From an uncultured bacterium (GTDB lineage: Bacteria; Bacillota; Clostridia; Oscillospirales; Ruminococcaceae): a stretch of DNA of 9,384 bases. The position numbers and the translations under genes are program-made. Positions 1 to 7,244 of this stretch are shown in pieces (positions within the stretch are counted from its first letter, which is position 1; each line of letters starts with the position of its first letter). Location of the stretch: the NCBI GenBank assembly GCA_934845495.1, contig CAKWRB010000042.1, forward strand, positions 1-9,384, in the 5' to 3' direction. The notes under the pieces are model-generated. The model saw only the letters and a program-made list of their open reading frames with translations, did not search any database and was not told the DNA's origin.

Positions 1-389
1 AGGTAGGGCATGCGATTCAACATGCCACCGATTATGCCCCGCTCACCATTCGCAGCGCCATTATCCCCATCACCAACCTGGGCTCGCAGCTGTCCATGCC
101 GCTGATTTTGCTGGGGATTCTCTTCTCGGCACAGCCGCTGGTGGAAATCGGGATCCTGGCCTTTTCGCTGATGGCAGTGTTCCAGCTGGTAACGCTGCCT
201 GTGGAATTCAATGCAAGCAACCGCGCCATCCGAACGCTGGCGGCAGACGGGTATCTGGATCAGGAGGAGCTCTCCGGCGCCAAGCAGGTGCTGGGGGCCG
301 CTGCCATGACCTATGTGGCGGCGCTGATTACCTCCTTGGCACAGCTGTTCCGTCTGATCCTGCTGTTCGGCCGGCGGGACGAGGACTGA
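1..389 (+). CDS. YugP-type membrane zinc metallopeptidase, C-terminal part (5' end outside window)
   Basis: This is the 3' part of a neutral zinc metallopeptidase of the YugP family (Zn_peptidase_2), an integral membrane protein of unknown physiological substrate. The reading frame is open from the left edge (first full codon at 3). It begins VGHAIQHATDYAPL, so the cut falls inside the HExxH zinc site: the second His is present, the Glu and first His lie outside. Family-typical features follow: IRSAIIPITNLGSQ, a hydrophobic segment around 96-195, the conserved stretch LVTLPVEFNASNRA, and a last membrane segment TYVAALITSLAQLFRLILLF before a charged end (GRRDED). An ATG at 96 is internal and is not the start. 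The stop is 1 nt before rsmB, and yugP next to rsmB is a usual arrangement in Clostridia. The family call is recognition of conserved sequence. A proteolytic role is family knowledge only. Confidence 0.88.
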   Translation, partial: VGHAIQHATDYAPLTIRSAIIPITNLGSQLSMPLILLGILFSAQPLVEIGILAFSLMAVFQLVTLPVEFNASNRAIRTLAADGYLDQEELSGAKQVLGAAAMTYVAALITSLAQLFRLILLFGRRDED

Positions 390-390
390 T

Positions 391-1764
391 ATGAAGGAAA
401 ATCGACCAAACAGACAATCCAATACACAGGCGAAAGCGACCCGGGGCACGCGGAAGGAACAACCATCCGCGCGCCTTGTGGTCGCTTACGCTCTTTTACA
501 GATGATGCGCCAGTCCGCCTACTCCAATCTGGTGGCGGAGTCCCGGTTCGATGCCCTGGAATCCCCCAGGGACCGGGCCTTTGCCTCCACCCTGTTCTAT
601 GGGGTGCTGGAGCGGCAGATCACCCTGCGGCGCATTGTGGCTGCCTACTGCCGCAAGCCGGTGCGGAAGCTCGACCCCGAGGTGCTGTGCATTCTGGAGA
701 TGGGGCTGTACCAGCTGCTCTTTCTGGACAGTGTGCCGGAGCGGGCTGCGGTGAACGAAAGCGTTCTGCTCACCCGCAAACTGGGCAAGCAGAGTGCCGG
801 CGGCTTTGTCAACGGCGTACTGCGCGCCTTTATCCGGGATGGAAAACCCCTCTGTCCCGGCGCGGAGAAGCTCTCGCCGCTGGAGCGCCTTTCGGCGGAG
901 GCTTCGGCCCCGGAGGAGCTGTGCCAGCTGCTGATGGAGCAGTATGGCGAGGAGACAGCCCGGCGCTTCCTGCTCGATTCGCTGGAGCCGGCCCCGGTCT
1001 TTATCCGGGTGAACACCGGGCGCACCACCCCGGAAAAGTTCCAGAAGGAGCTGGCAGAGACGGGCACCGCCGTGGAGGAGACCGTTCTCCCGGCCTGCCT
1101 GCGGCTGGAAAAGCCCGGTGATGTCACCGCCTATACCGCCTTTGCCGACGGGCGGTTCCATGTGCAGGATCTTGCCAGCCAGCTCTGCTGCCAGGCACTG
1201 GATGTCCGGCCGGGTATGCGGGTGCTGGATGCCTGCTCCGCCCCCGGCGGCAAGGCCTTTACCCTGGCGGAACAGATGGAAAACCAAGGGGAAGTGGTGG
1301 CCTGTGACCTCTACCCGGCCCGGGTGGGGCTGATCCAGTCCGGTGCGGACCGTCTGGGGCTTTCCATTGTCCACCCCCGGGTGATGGATGCTTTGGCGCC
1401 CCAGGAGGACATCGGCACCTTTGACCGGGTGCTGTGCGATGTGCCCTGTTCGGGGCTGGGGATCATCCGGCGGAAGCCGGAGCTCAAATACAAGCCGGTG
1501 GCCGAGTTTGGTGGCCTGCCCGAGGTGCAGTACGGGATCCTGACCGCCTGTGCCCGGCTGGTAAAGCCCGAGGGTGTGCTGGTCTATTCCACCTGCACCC
1601 TCAACCGGAAGGAAAACGAAGAGGTGATCCGCCGCTTCCTGAAGGAGCATCCGGAGTTTTCACCTCATGCAATCACACAAGACGGAGAGTTCTTCCGTAC
1701 CCTGCTGCCTGAAACCGAGGGCAGCGACGGATTCTTCTTCTCCGCAGTAAGGAGGACCCTGTGA
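391..1764 (+). CDS. rsmB: 16S rRNA (cytosine-967-C5)-methyltransferase RsmB
   Basis: This 457-residue enzyme methylates C967 (E. coli numbering) of 16S rRNA at C5 using SAM. Residues about 29-150 form a NusB-like RNA-binding domain (LVVAYALLQMMRQSAYSN, then GLYQLLFLDSVPERAAVNES). The Rossmann methyltransferase half holds motif I, VLDACSAPGGK (278-288), motif IV, DVPCSGLG (350-357, Cys353), and motif VI, YSTCT (399-403, Cys402). Cys402 matches the catalytic nucleophile and Cys353 the cysteine that releases the product in RsmB/Fmu enzymes. Length fits the family. The N-terminus carries a short basic, probably disordered extension (about residues 1-27). The ATG start sits 1 nt after the yugP stop, with GAGGA at 381-385 as ribosome binding site. 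The end overlaps rlmN by 4 nt, indicating coupled translation. Confidence 0.96.
   Translation: MKENRPNRQSNTQAKATRGTRKEQPSARLVVAYALLQMMRQSAYSNLVAESRFDALESPRDRAFASTLFYGVLERQITLRRIVAAYCRKPVRKLDPEVLCILEMGLYQLLFLDSVPERAAVNESVLLTRKLGKQSAGGFVNGVLRAFIRDGKPLCPGAEKLSPLERLSAEASAPEELCQLLMEQYGEETARRFLLDSLEPAPVFIRVNTGRTTPEKFQKELAETGTAVEETVLPACLRLEKPGDVTAYTAFADGRFHVQDLASQLCCQALDVRPGMRVLDACSAPGGKAFTLAEQMENQGEVVACDLYPARVGLIQSGADRLGLSIVHPRVMDALAPQEDIGTFDRVLCDVPCSGLGIIRRKPELKYKPVAEFGGLPEVQYGILTACARLVKPEGVLVYSTCTLNRKENEEVIRRFLKEHPEFSPHAITQDGEFFRTLLPETEGSDGFFFSAVRRTL
1749..1755 (+). promoter_or_regulatory. Ribosome binding site fixing the GTG start of rlmN
   Basis: AAGGAGG lies inside the last codons of rsmB, 5 nt before the GTG at 1761. 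It is near-perfectly complementary to the 16S 3' end and supports the GTG start within the GTGA overlap with the rsmB stop. Confidence 0.8.
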
Positions 1765-2819
1765 GCGAGGAGCTGCGCATCGACATCAAATCCATGACTT
1801 TGCCCGAACTGACCGCCCTGATGAAAGAGTGGGGGGAACCGGGGTTCCGGGCTGGGCAGCTCTTTTCCTGGCTGCATGAAAAGCGGGTGACCGACTGGGC
1901 GGAGATGACCAACCTCTCGGCGGCACTGCGCCAGAAGCTGGCAGAGCGCTGCACCCTGACCCATCTGACCGTTTTGCACCGGCTGGAATCGGCCATCGAC
2001 GGCACCCAGAAGTACCTCTACCGCCTGGCGGATGGCAACTGCATCGAAACGGTGCTGATGAAGTACAAGCATGGCAACAGCCTGTGCATCTCCACCCAGG
2101 TAGGCTGCCGCATGGGCTGCAATTTCTGTGCGTCCACCCTGGGCGGCCTGGTGCGCCATCTGCAGCCTTCGGAAATGCTGGAACAGGTGTACGAAACGGT
2201 GCGCCAGAGCGGTGAGCGGGTGGACAGCCTGGTGCTGATGGGCATCGGAGAACCGCTGGATAACTACGACAATGTTATCCGGTTCCTGCGGCTGCTCACC
2301 GACCCCAAGGGGTACAATCTGGGGCAGCGGCACATCTCCCTGTCCACCTGCGGCCTGGTGGACCGCATCTACGATCTGGCCAAGGAGGACCTGGGCATCA
2401 CCCTGTCCATCTCCCTGCATGCGCCGGACAACGAAACCCGCAACAAGACCATGCCGGTAAACCGCCGCTGGCCGGTGGAACAGCTGATGCAGGCCTGCCG
2501 GGATTACTTTAAGACCACCGGACGGCGCATCTCCTTCGAGTATGCTCTCATCAAGGGGGTAAACGACAGCACGGCCGATGCCCAGAAGCTGGCCAGACTG
2601 CTGGACGGCATGATCTGTCATGTCAATCTGATCCCGGTGAACCCGGTGAAGGAGCGGGGCTACGACCGCACCGCCCAGCAGGACATCCGCCGCTTTGTGG
2701 ATACCCTGGGCCGTCTGGGGGTCAATGCCACCGTGCGCCGGGAGCTGGGAAGTGATATCAACGCCGCTTGCGGTCAGCTGCGGCGGCAGTACGAGCAGGG
2801 AGAGGAGGCCCAGGGGTGA
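1761..2819 (+). CDS. rlmN: 23S rRNA (adenine-2503-C2)/tRNA m2A37 methyltransferase RlmN
   Basis: This 352-residue radical-SAM enzyme makes 2-methyladenosine at A2503 of 23S rRNA and, in characterised members, at A37 of some tRNAs. The [4Fe-4S] motif is CRMGCNFC, with ligands Cys116, Cys120 and Cys123. The two methyl-transfer cysteines are also present: Cys109 in SLCISTQVGC, and Cys337 near the C-terminus in NAACGQLRR. GIGEPLDNYDNV (from residue 161) is the SAM-contacting segment. These residues support RlmN. Cfr resistance enzymes share the chemistry, but the core position beside rsmB argues for the housekeeping enzyme. Translation starts at GTG 1761, whose GTGA overlaps the rsmB stop, after AAGGAGG. 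The end again overlaps the next gene by GTGA. Confidence 0.96.
   Translation: MSEELRIDIKSMTLPELTALMKEWGEPGFRAGQLFSWLHEKRVTDWAEMTNLSAALRQKLAERCTLTHLTVLHRLESAIDGTQKYLYRLADGNCIETVLMKYKHGNSLCISTQVGCRMGCNFCASTLGGLVRHLQPSEMLEQVYETVRQSGERVDSLVLMGIGEPLDNYDNVIRFLRLLTDPKGYNLGQRHISLSTCGLVDRIYDLAKEDLGITLSISLHAPDNETRNKTMPVNRRWPVEQLMQACRDYFKTTGRRISFEYALIKGVNDSTADAQKLARLLDGMICHVNLIPVNPVKERGYDRTAQQDIRRFVDTLGRLGVNATVRRELGSDINAACGQLRRQYEQGEEAQG
2803..2808 (+). promoter_or_regulatory. Ribosome binding site fixing the GTG start of the PP2C phosphatase gene
   Basis: AGGAGG ends 7 nt before GTG 2816. The in-frame ATG at 2768 would add 16 low-complexity residues (Ala/Arg/Gly) and overlap rlmN by 52 nt, and it has no comparable site. 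GTG 2816 is therefore the better start. Confidence 0.75.
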
Positions 2820-3568
2820 GGGGATTCGGAAAGACCGACCGCGGCCTGTGCCGGGAGGTCAACCAGGACAGCTTCAGCTTCTGCCGGATTTCGGACTCCC
2901 TTTGTTATGCGGTGCTCTGTGACGGAATGGGCGGCGAAAACGGCGGCAATGTGGCCAGCGGGCTGACCGTCCGGGACATTGTGCGGGAGCTTTCTGCTGC
3001 GCTGAGCCCCGATGCAGAGCAGAGGGATCTGCGTCCGGTGATGGAGCGCGCCATCGCCCATGCCAACCTGGTGGTGAATCGGGCTGCCCGGGATACCCAG
3101 GCACTGCGCGGTATGGGTACCACCGTGGTGCTGGCTGTGGCCCAGGATAACAGGGTCACCATTGCCCATGCCGGCGACAGCCGCGCCTATCTGATCCATG
3201 GCGGAGAGCTTTCGCAGCTCACCCATGACCACACGGTGGTGCAGATGCTGGTGGAACGGGGTGAGATCACCCGGGAGGAGGCGCTCAGCCACCCACAGCG
3301 GCACTACATCACCCGGGCGGTGGGCGTGGATAGCGAGATCCAGGTGGAGTTCTCCCAGACCGAGCTGGCGGAGGGCGATGCCCTGCTGCTGTGCAGTGAC
3401 GGTCTTTATAACTATGTGGATCCGTCCGAGTTCCCCGGTTTGGTGCAGAGCGCACTGGAGGCCGGCGATGCCGCCTGCTTTATTGAGGCGGCCAATGCCG
3501 GCGGCGGAGGCGACAACATCACCGCCGTGATCCTGACCGGCGATGCAAAGGAGAAGATCGATGGATAA
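2816..3568 (+). CDS. prpC: PP2C-family Ser/Thr protein phosphatase (Stp/PrpC type)
   Basis: This 250-residue cytoplasmic, metal-dependent phosphatase is expected to dephosphorylate the neighbouring kinase and its targets. All PP2C signature motifs appear in order: RGLCREVNQD (residues 9-18), CDGMGG with metal-binding Asp36, GMGTTVV, AHAGDSRAY with Asp121, LTHDHT, HPQRHYITRAVG, LCSDGLYNYV with Asp195, and GGDNITAVIL with Asp233. Length is typical for the short bacterial Stp/PrpC group, with no extra domain. The start is taken as GTG 2816, overlapping the rlmN stop by 4 nt. The 3' end overlaps the kinase start by 8 nt. Sitting directly before a PASTA kinase is the standard Firmicutes arrangement, so the pairing is well supported. 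The substrates are not visible from sequence. Confidence 0.95.
   Translation: MRGFGKTDRGLCREVNQDSFSFCRISDSLCYAVLCDGMGGENGGNVASGLTVRDIVRELSAALSPDAEQRDLRPVMERAIAHANLVVNRAARDTQALRGMGTTVVLAVAQDNRVTIAHAGDSRAYLIHGGELSQLTHDHTVVQMLVERGEITREEALSHPQRHYITRAVGVDSEIQVEFSQTELAEGDALLLCSDGLYNYVDPSEFPGLVQSALEAGDAACFIEAANAGGGGDNITAVILTGDAKEKIDG
3547..3553 (+). promoter_or_regulatory. Ribosome binding site deciding the kinase start
   Basis: AAAGGAG lies 7 nt before ATG 3561. An alternative in-frame ATG at 3543 would give the prefix MQRRRS, has no well-placed site, and would itself contain this ribosome binding site. The start at 3561 gives MDKYIGKRLDGRY, the normal beginning of PrkC/StkP kinases. Confidence 0.75.
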
Positions 3569-5654
3569 GTATATCGGCAAGCGTCTGGATGGGCGGTATC
3601 TGGTGGATGAGCTGGTGGGCATCGGCGGTATGGCCAATGTCTACAAGGCCACCGATGTATCCAACGGACGCATCGTCGCAGTCAAAATCCTCCGGGACGA
3701 ATATGTCCAGAACGGAGAGCTGCTCCGCCGGTTCAAGAATGAATCCAAGGCGGTGGCTCTGCTTTCCCACCCCAACATCGTGCGGGTATACGATGTCAAC
3801 TTCTCCGATCGGGTGAACTACATCGTCATGGAGTATATTGACGGCATCACCCTCAAAGAATATATCGAGCATAAAGGCGTACTGGACTGGAAGGAAGCCG
3901 TGTACTTCACCGTCCAGATCCTGCGCGCCCTGCAGCATGCCCACGACAACGGGATCGTTCACCGGGACATCAAACCCCAGAATATTATGTTGCTCAAGGA
4001 CGGCTCCATCAAGGTGACCGATTTCGGCATTGCACGGTTTGCCCGCAGCGGAATGCACACCATGACCGACAAGGCCATCGGCTCGGTGCATTACATAAGC
4101 CCCGAGCAGGCCAAGGGCGACATTACCGACAATCGGGCGGACCTCTACTCGGTGGGCGTGATGCTCTACGAAATGCTCACCGGACGGCTGCCCTTCGAGG
4201 CGGAGTCGGCGGTGGCAGTGGCCATCAAGCACATCGAGGAGGTTCCCCGCCTGCCCCGGAGCTGGAACCCGGATATTCCGGCAGGGCTGGAATCCATTGT
4301 GATGCGCGCCATGCAGAAGGATGCTGCCGACCGCTATACCTCGGCCGCTGAGATGCTCCGGGACATCGACTCCTTCAAGAAGGACCCGTCTATTTCGTTT
4401 GAATACAAGTACCGCACCCCCTCCGAATCGACCCATGAGGCCATGATCGAGCGGGAGGTAAGCGGAGTACAGCAGGCCAGCCAGGAAGAGAGCCGCAGTG
4501 CGGCACGGCAGGCCAGAGCAGGAGGGATTGCAGCCGTGTTTTCCAATGGGAAAAAGGACAGGAAATCAGAGCGGAACGGGTCGTCCCGTTCCCGGAACAG
4601 CTCCCAGCATCGCAGCAGGGTGGCCCGGAACAACGAGGAACTGGCAGAGGAAGCCGGCCGGAGTACCGCTGCCCGAAAGGGGGAGCGCCGGGGTCTGCTC
4701 ACCACGCTGGTGGGGGTGACCTGTGCCTTTGTCATCGGTTCGATCATCTTTGTGGGCACCATGCTGCTTCTCAATAACCCCTTCGAGCGGGTGGAAGATA
4801 TCAAGGTGCCAAACCTCATCGGGTTGGACTACGAATCGATCAAGAACAGCGCCGAATATAAGGATTTCAACCTTGTGATCAAGGAGAGCGGCTACAATGC
4901 CCAGTATCCGGTGGGGCAGATCTACGATCAGTCCCCGTCCGAAGGGCGCACCGTCAAGGGAGGGGCCACCATTGAAATCAAGGTGAGCCAGGGCACCGAG
5001 CTGGGCACCGTTCCGGTTGTGATGGGCAAGGATCCGGAGACAGCGGAAAACCTGCTGCGGGCCGAGGGCTTTACCCAGATCACCCGGGCAGAGATCTACA
5101 ACAATGTAGTCCCCTCTGGCCTGGTGTGTGGTGTCAACCCCGGTGAGGGCAGCCAGGTGGCTGCCTCCACCCCCATCAGCCTGCAGATCAGCCAGGGCCC
5201 GGAGACCGAAACCGCTGAAGTTCCCGACCTGGGCGGCGCCTCGCTGGAAAAGGCCCGCAAGAAGCTGGAAGAGGCAGGCCTCAAGGTGGGCGAGATCACC
5301 TACCGCTCCAGCGAGAGCAGCACCGATACCGTCATCGGCCAGGACCCCGTCTTTGGGTCCCAGGTCAGCGAGGGCAGCTATGTCAACCTGACACTCAGCT
5401 CGGGTGACCGGGATATCGGCAGCGTTCAGCTCTACATCACTCTGCCGGACAACGGCTCTGCCACGATGACAGCCACAGCAATCCAGGATGGCAGCATGGT
5501 GATGGAACGGCAGGTCCAGCCCAGCCTCACCAATGTGTGGAAGCCCACCCTGACCGGATATGGCACAGCAGAGGTGGAGATCCTGCTGGATGGAGAGCAT
5601 TACCGCACCTATGAGGTGGACTTTGAAGATGGTCTCTCCACCCAGATCGACTGA
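3561..5654 (+). CDS. prkC: Membrane Ser/Thr protein kinase with three PASTA domains (PrkC/StkP type)
   Basis: This 697-residue single-pass receptor kinase is of the type that senses muropeptides or lipid II and phosphorylates cell-wall, division and translation proteins. The kinase domain (about 13-275) has the glycine loop GIGGMANVYKA, ATP-binding Lys42 in VAVKIL, catalytic Asp136 in HRDIKPQN and metal-binding Asp154 in DFGIAR. Its activation loop contains Thr167 and Thr169 before SVHYISPEQ. A long Ser/Arg/Lys-rich juxtamembrane linker (about 290-377) follows, then one membrane segment (about 379-404). Three extracellular PASTA repeats start near VPNLIG (415-478), VPVVMG (483-546) and VPDLGG (553-615). 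A C-terminal beta-rich region (about 616-697) lacks PASTA signatures and probably matches the Ig-like tail of related kinases. The gene overlaps the phosphatase by 8 nt, so kinase and phosphatase are co-produced. The symbol follows Bacillus usage. Confidence 0.96.
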   Translation: MDKYIGKRLDGRYLVDELVGIGGMANVYKATDVSNGRIVAVKILRDEYVQNGELLRRFKNESKAVALLSHPNIVRVYDVNFSDRVNYIVMEYIDGITLKEYIEHKGVLDWKEAVYFTVQILRALQHAHDNGIVHRDIKPQNIMLLKDGSIKVTDFGIARFARSGMHTMTDKAIGSVHYISPEQAKGDITDNRADLYSVGVMLYEMLTGRLPFEAESAVAVAIKHIEEVPRLPRSWNPDIPAGLESIVMRAMQKDAADRYTSAAEMLRDIDSFKKDPSISFEYKYRTPSESTHEAMIEREVSGVQQASQEESRSAARQARAGGIAAVFSNGKKDRKSERNGSSRSRNSSQHRSRVARNNEELAEEAGRSTAARKGERRGLLTTLVGVTCAFVIGSIIFVGTMLLLNNPFERVEDIKVPNLIGLDYESIKNSAEYKDFNLVIKESGYNAQYPVGQIYDQSPSEGRTVKGGATIEIKVSQGTELGTVPVVMGKDPETAENLLRAEGFTQITRAEIYNNVVPSGLVCGVNPGEGSQVAASTPISLQISQGPETETAEVPDLGGASLEKARKKLEEAGLKVGEITYRSSESSTDTVIGQDPVFGSQVSEGSYVNLTLSSGDRDIGSVQLYITLPDNGSATMTATAIQDGSMVMERQVQPSLTNVWKPTLTGYGTAEVEILLDGEHYRTYEVDFEDGLSTQID

Positions 5655-5665
5655 GGCGGTGCAGA

Positions 5666-6598
5666 ATGACAGAAATGACTGAGAAAACCGAAGTGCGCAC
5701 CGTGGAGGGCCGGATCATCCGTGCCCTGGGCGGCTTCTACTATATCGATACACCGCAGGGTCTGGTGGAATGCCGTGCCCGGGGTGTGTTCCGCAAGGAG
5801 GGTGTTACTCCCTATGTGGGCGATCTGGCCCGGGCGGAACTCACCGGAGAGGGCAAGGGCTACCTGACCGAACTGCTCCCCCGGAAGAACTTTCTGATCC
5901 GGCCGCCGGTGGCCAACATCGATCTGCTGGTGCTGGTGGTGTCCACCGTCAGCCCGGCGCCCAACCGCTTCGTGTTGGACAAGATGCTGGCCGTGGCGGA
6001 GCATAAGGGCATTGAGCCCATGCTGGCAGTGACCAAGAGCGACCTGCGCCGGGACCCGGAACTCCTTGCGGATTACCGCAGGGCAGGCTACTCCTGCCTG
6101 GAGATTTCCTCAGCCACCGGTGAGGGTGTGGCCGAACTGCGGGAGCAGCTGTCCGGCGGGCGGCTGGTGGTGTTCAGCGGCAACACCGGCGCCGGCAAGA
6201 GCTCGCTGCTCAATGCGCTGGAGCCGGAGCTGGCAGTGGCCACCGGTGAGGTGAGCGAAAAGCTGGGCCGGGGCCGGCACACCACCCGCCATGTGGAGCT
6301 GTACCCGGTGGGCGGCGGCTTCCTGGCAGATACACCGGGATTTTCCTCGGTGGAGCTGGAGAAGTTTGCGGTGATCCGGAAGGAGGAGCTGCCGGACTGC
6401 TTCCGGGAGTTTTCCCCCTATGTGGATCAGTGCCGGTTTGGGGACTGCTCCCACACCGGGGAAAAGGGCTGTGCCGTCGTGGAGGCTGTGGAGCGTGGCG
6501 ACATTGCTCACAGCCGGTTTGAAAGCTACTGCACCCTCTATGAGGATGCCAAAAAACTCAACGACTGGGAACTTCCCGGTCATCGTCAGAAAGGGTGA
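5666..6598 (+). CDS. rsgA: Small ribosomal subunit biogenesis GTPase RsgA
   Basis: This 310-residue circularly permuted GTPase acts late in 30S maturation and is stimulated by the ribosome. An N-terminal OB fold (about 12-75, VEGRIIRALGGFYYID) precedes the G domain. The motifs run in permuted order: TKSD (123-126, G4) comes before the P-loop GNTGAGKSS (172-180, G1), with switch 2 DTPG at 222-225 (G3). The C-terminal zinc knuckle fits C-x4-C-x-H-x5-C, with Cys256, Cys261, His263 and Cys269. The gene begins 11 nt after the kinase stop. A GAGG at 5653-5656 supports ATG 5666, though the ATG at 5675 cannot be excluded. In Bacillus the orthologue CpgA/YloQ lies beside, and is phosphorylated by, PrkC. 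Whether that holds here is inference. Confidence 0.96.
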   Translation: MTEMTEKTEVRTVEGRIIRALGGFYYIDTPQGLVECRARGVFRKEGVTPYVGDLARAELTGEGKGYLTELLPRKNFLIRPPVANIDLLVLVVSTVSPAPNRFVLDKMLAVAEHKGIEPMLAVTKSDLRRDPELLADYRRAGYSCLEISSATGEGVAELREQLSGGRLVVFSGNTGAGKSSLLNALEPELAVATGEVSEKLGRGRHTTRHVELYPVGGGFLADTPGFSSVELEKFAVIRKEELPDCFREFSPYVDQCRFGDCSHTGEKGCAVVEAVERGDIAHSRFESYCTLYEDAKKLNDWELPGHRQKG

Positions 6599-6602
6599 GA
6601 AA

Positions 6603-7241
6603 ATGCCGCGCTGTGTAATTTTTACCGCAGGGGATCAGCATGGGATCGAAAAACATGAGATCGGCCTGCGCCACGATGATTTCGTCATCTGCTGCGATGC
6701 CGGCTACCGGCTGGCACAGCGGCTGAGCGTGCGCCCTGACCTGCTCCTGGGGGATTTTGACTCCTATACAGGGGCATTGCCCGAGGATATTCCGGTTCGC
6801 CACTACATCCGGGATAAGGACGACACCGATACGGTCATTGCAGTCCGCTATGCCCTGGAGCAGGGGTACGACAGCATTCTGCTGGTGGCTGCCACCGGCG
6901 GGCGGTTGGACCATCTGCTGGGCAACCTGCAGATCCTGGCCTTTATCTCGGAACATGCACCGGGTACAGCAGCCGAGATCCTGGGCTCGCACGAGCGGGT
7001 CTGGCTGCTGGATGGAGGCAGTCTCTCCATTCAGGGCAAGCCGGAGAGCACCTTCTCGGTGCTGTGCCACAGCGACCGGGCTGAGGGTGTGAGTATTCAG
7101 GGCGCCCGGTTTGGCCTGGACAACGCCGTGATGACCAACCGTTTCCCGCTGGGCATCAGCAATCGCATCGGCGATGACCGCGTTGCCACCATCTCGGTGG
7201 AATCGGGAATTCTCTTCGTGATCTACCCCAAGGAGGTCTGA
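6603..7241 (+). CDS. thiN: Thiamine pyrophosphokinase
   Basis: This 212-residue cytoplasmic enzyme transfers pyrophosphate from ATP to thiamine to give thiamine pyrophosphate. Visible family motifs are CDAGYRLA (31-38), PDLLLGDFDS (45-54), the acidic DKDDTDT (71-77), AATGGRLDHLLGN (96-108) and a C-terminal GISNR near residue 180. Length matches bacterial ThiN. ATG 6603 is 4 nt after the rsgA stop, with AAAGGGTGAG just upstream. The frame is open well upstream into rsgA, but the family begins near here, so the longer version is rejected. In Bacillus and many Clostridia rpe sits between rsgA and thiN. Here the two are joined directly. No TPP riboswitch precedes the gene, so its expression should follow the operon. 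Confidence 0.95.
   Translation: MPRCVIFTAGDQHGIEKHEIGLRHDDFVICCDAGYRLAQRLSVRPDLLLGDFDSYTGALPEDIPVRHYIRDKDDTDTVIAVRYALEQGYDSILLVAATGGRLDHLLGNLQILAFISEHAPGTAAEILGSHERVWLLDGGSLSIQGKPESTFSVLCHSDRAEGVSIQGARFGLDNAVMTNRFPLGISNRIGDDRVATISVESGILFVIYPKEV
7231..7237 (+). promoter_or_regulatory. Strong ribosome binding site of the lipoprotein gene
   Basis: AGGAGGT lies at the very end of thiN, 7 nt before ATG 7245. It is the best match to the 16S tail in the operon and shows that the small final gene is a real translated unit. Confidence 0.8.
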
Positions 7242-7244
7242 ACC

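Noticed and set aside
496..1650. Long minus-strand open frame of 384 codons opposite rsmB
   Set aside because: It is antisense to a clearly recognised gene, has a low-complexity Gly/Gln/His-rich translation with no family motif, and is explained by GC-rich codon use. The same holds for the long antisense frames at 1665-2621, 2774-3637, 3519-4436, 4566-5600 and 6558-7562.
1761..2819. RlmN as a Cfr-type antibiotic resistance methyltransferase
   Set aside because: Both share the radical-SAM cysteines, but the gene sits in the core rsmB-rlmN-prpC-prkC cluster and has no sign of transfer, so the housekeeping enzyme is far more likely.
6420..6602. Upstream extension of thiN into rsgA
   Set aside because: The frame is open, but it would overlap the conserved zinc-knuckle coding part of rsgA. 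The added residues do not look like the ThiN family, and ATG 6603 has its own ribosome binding site.
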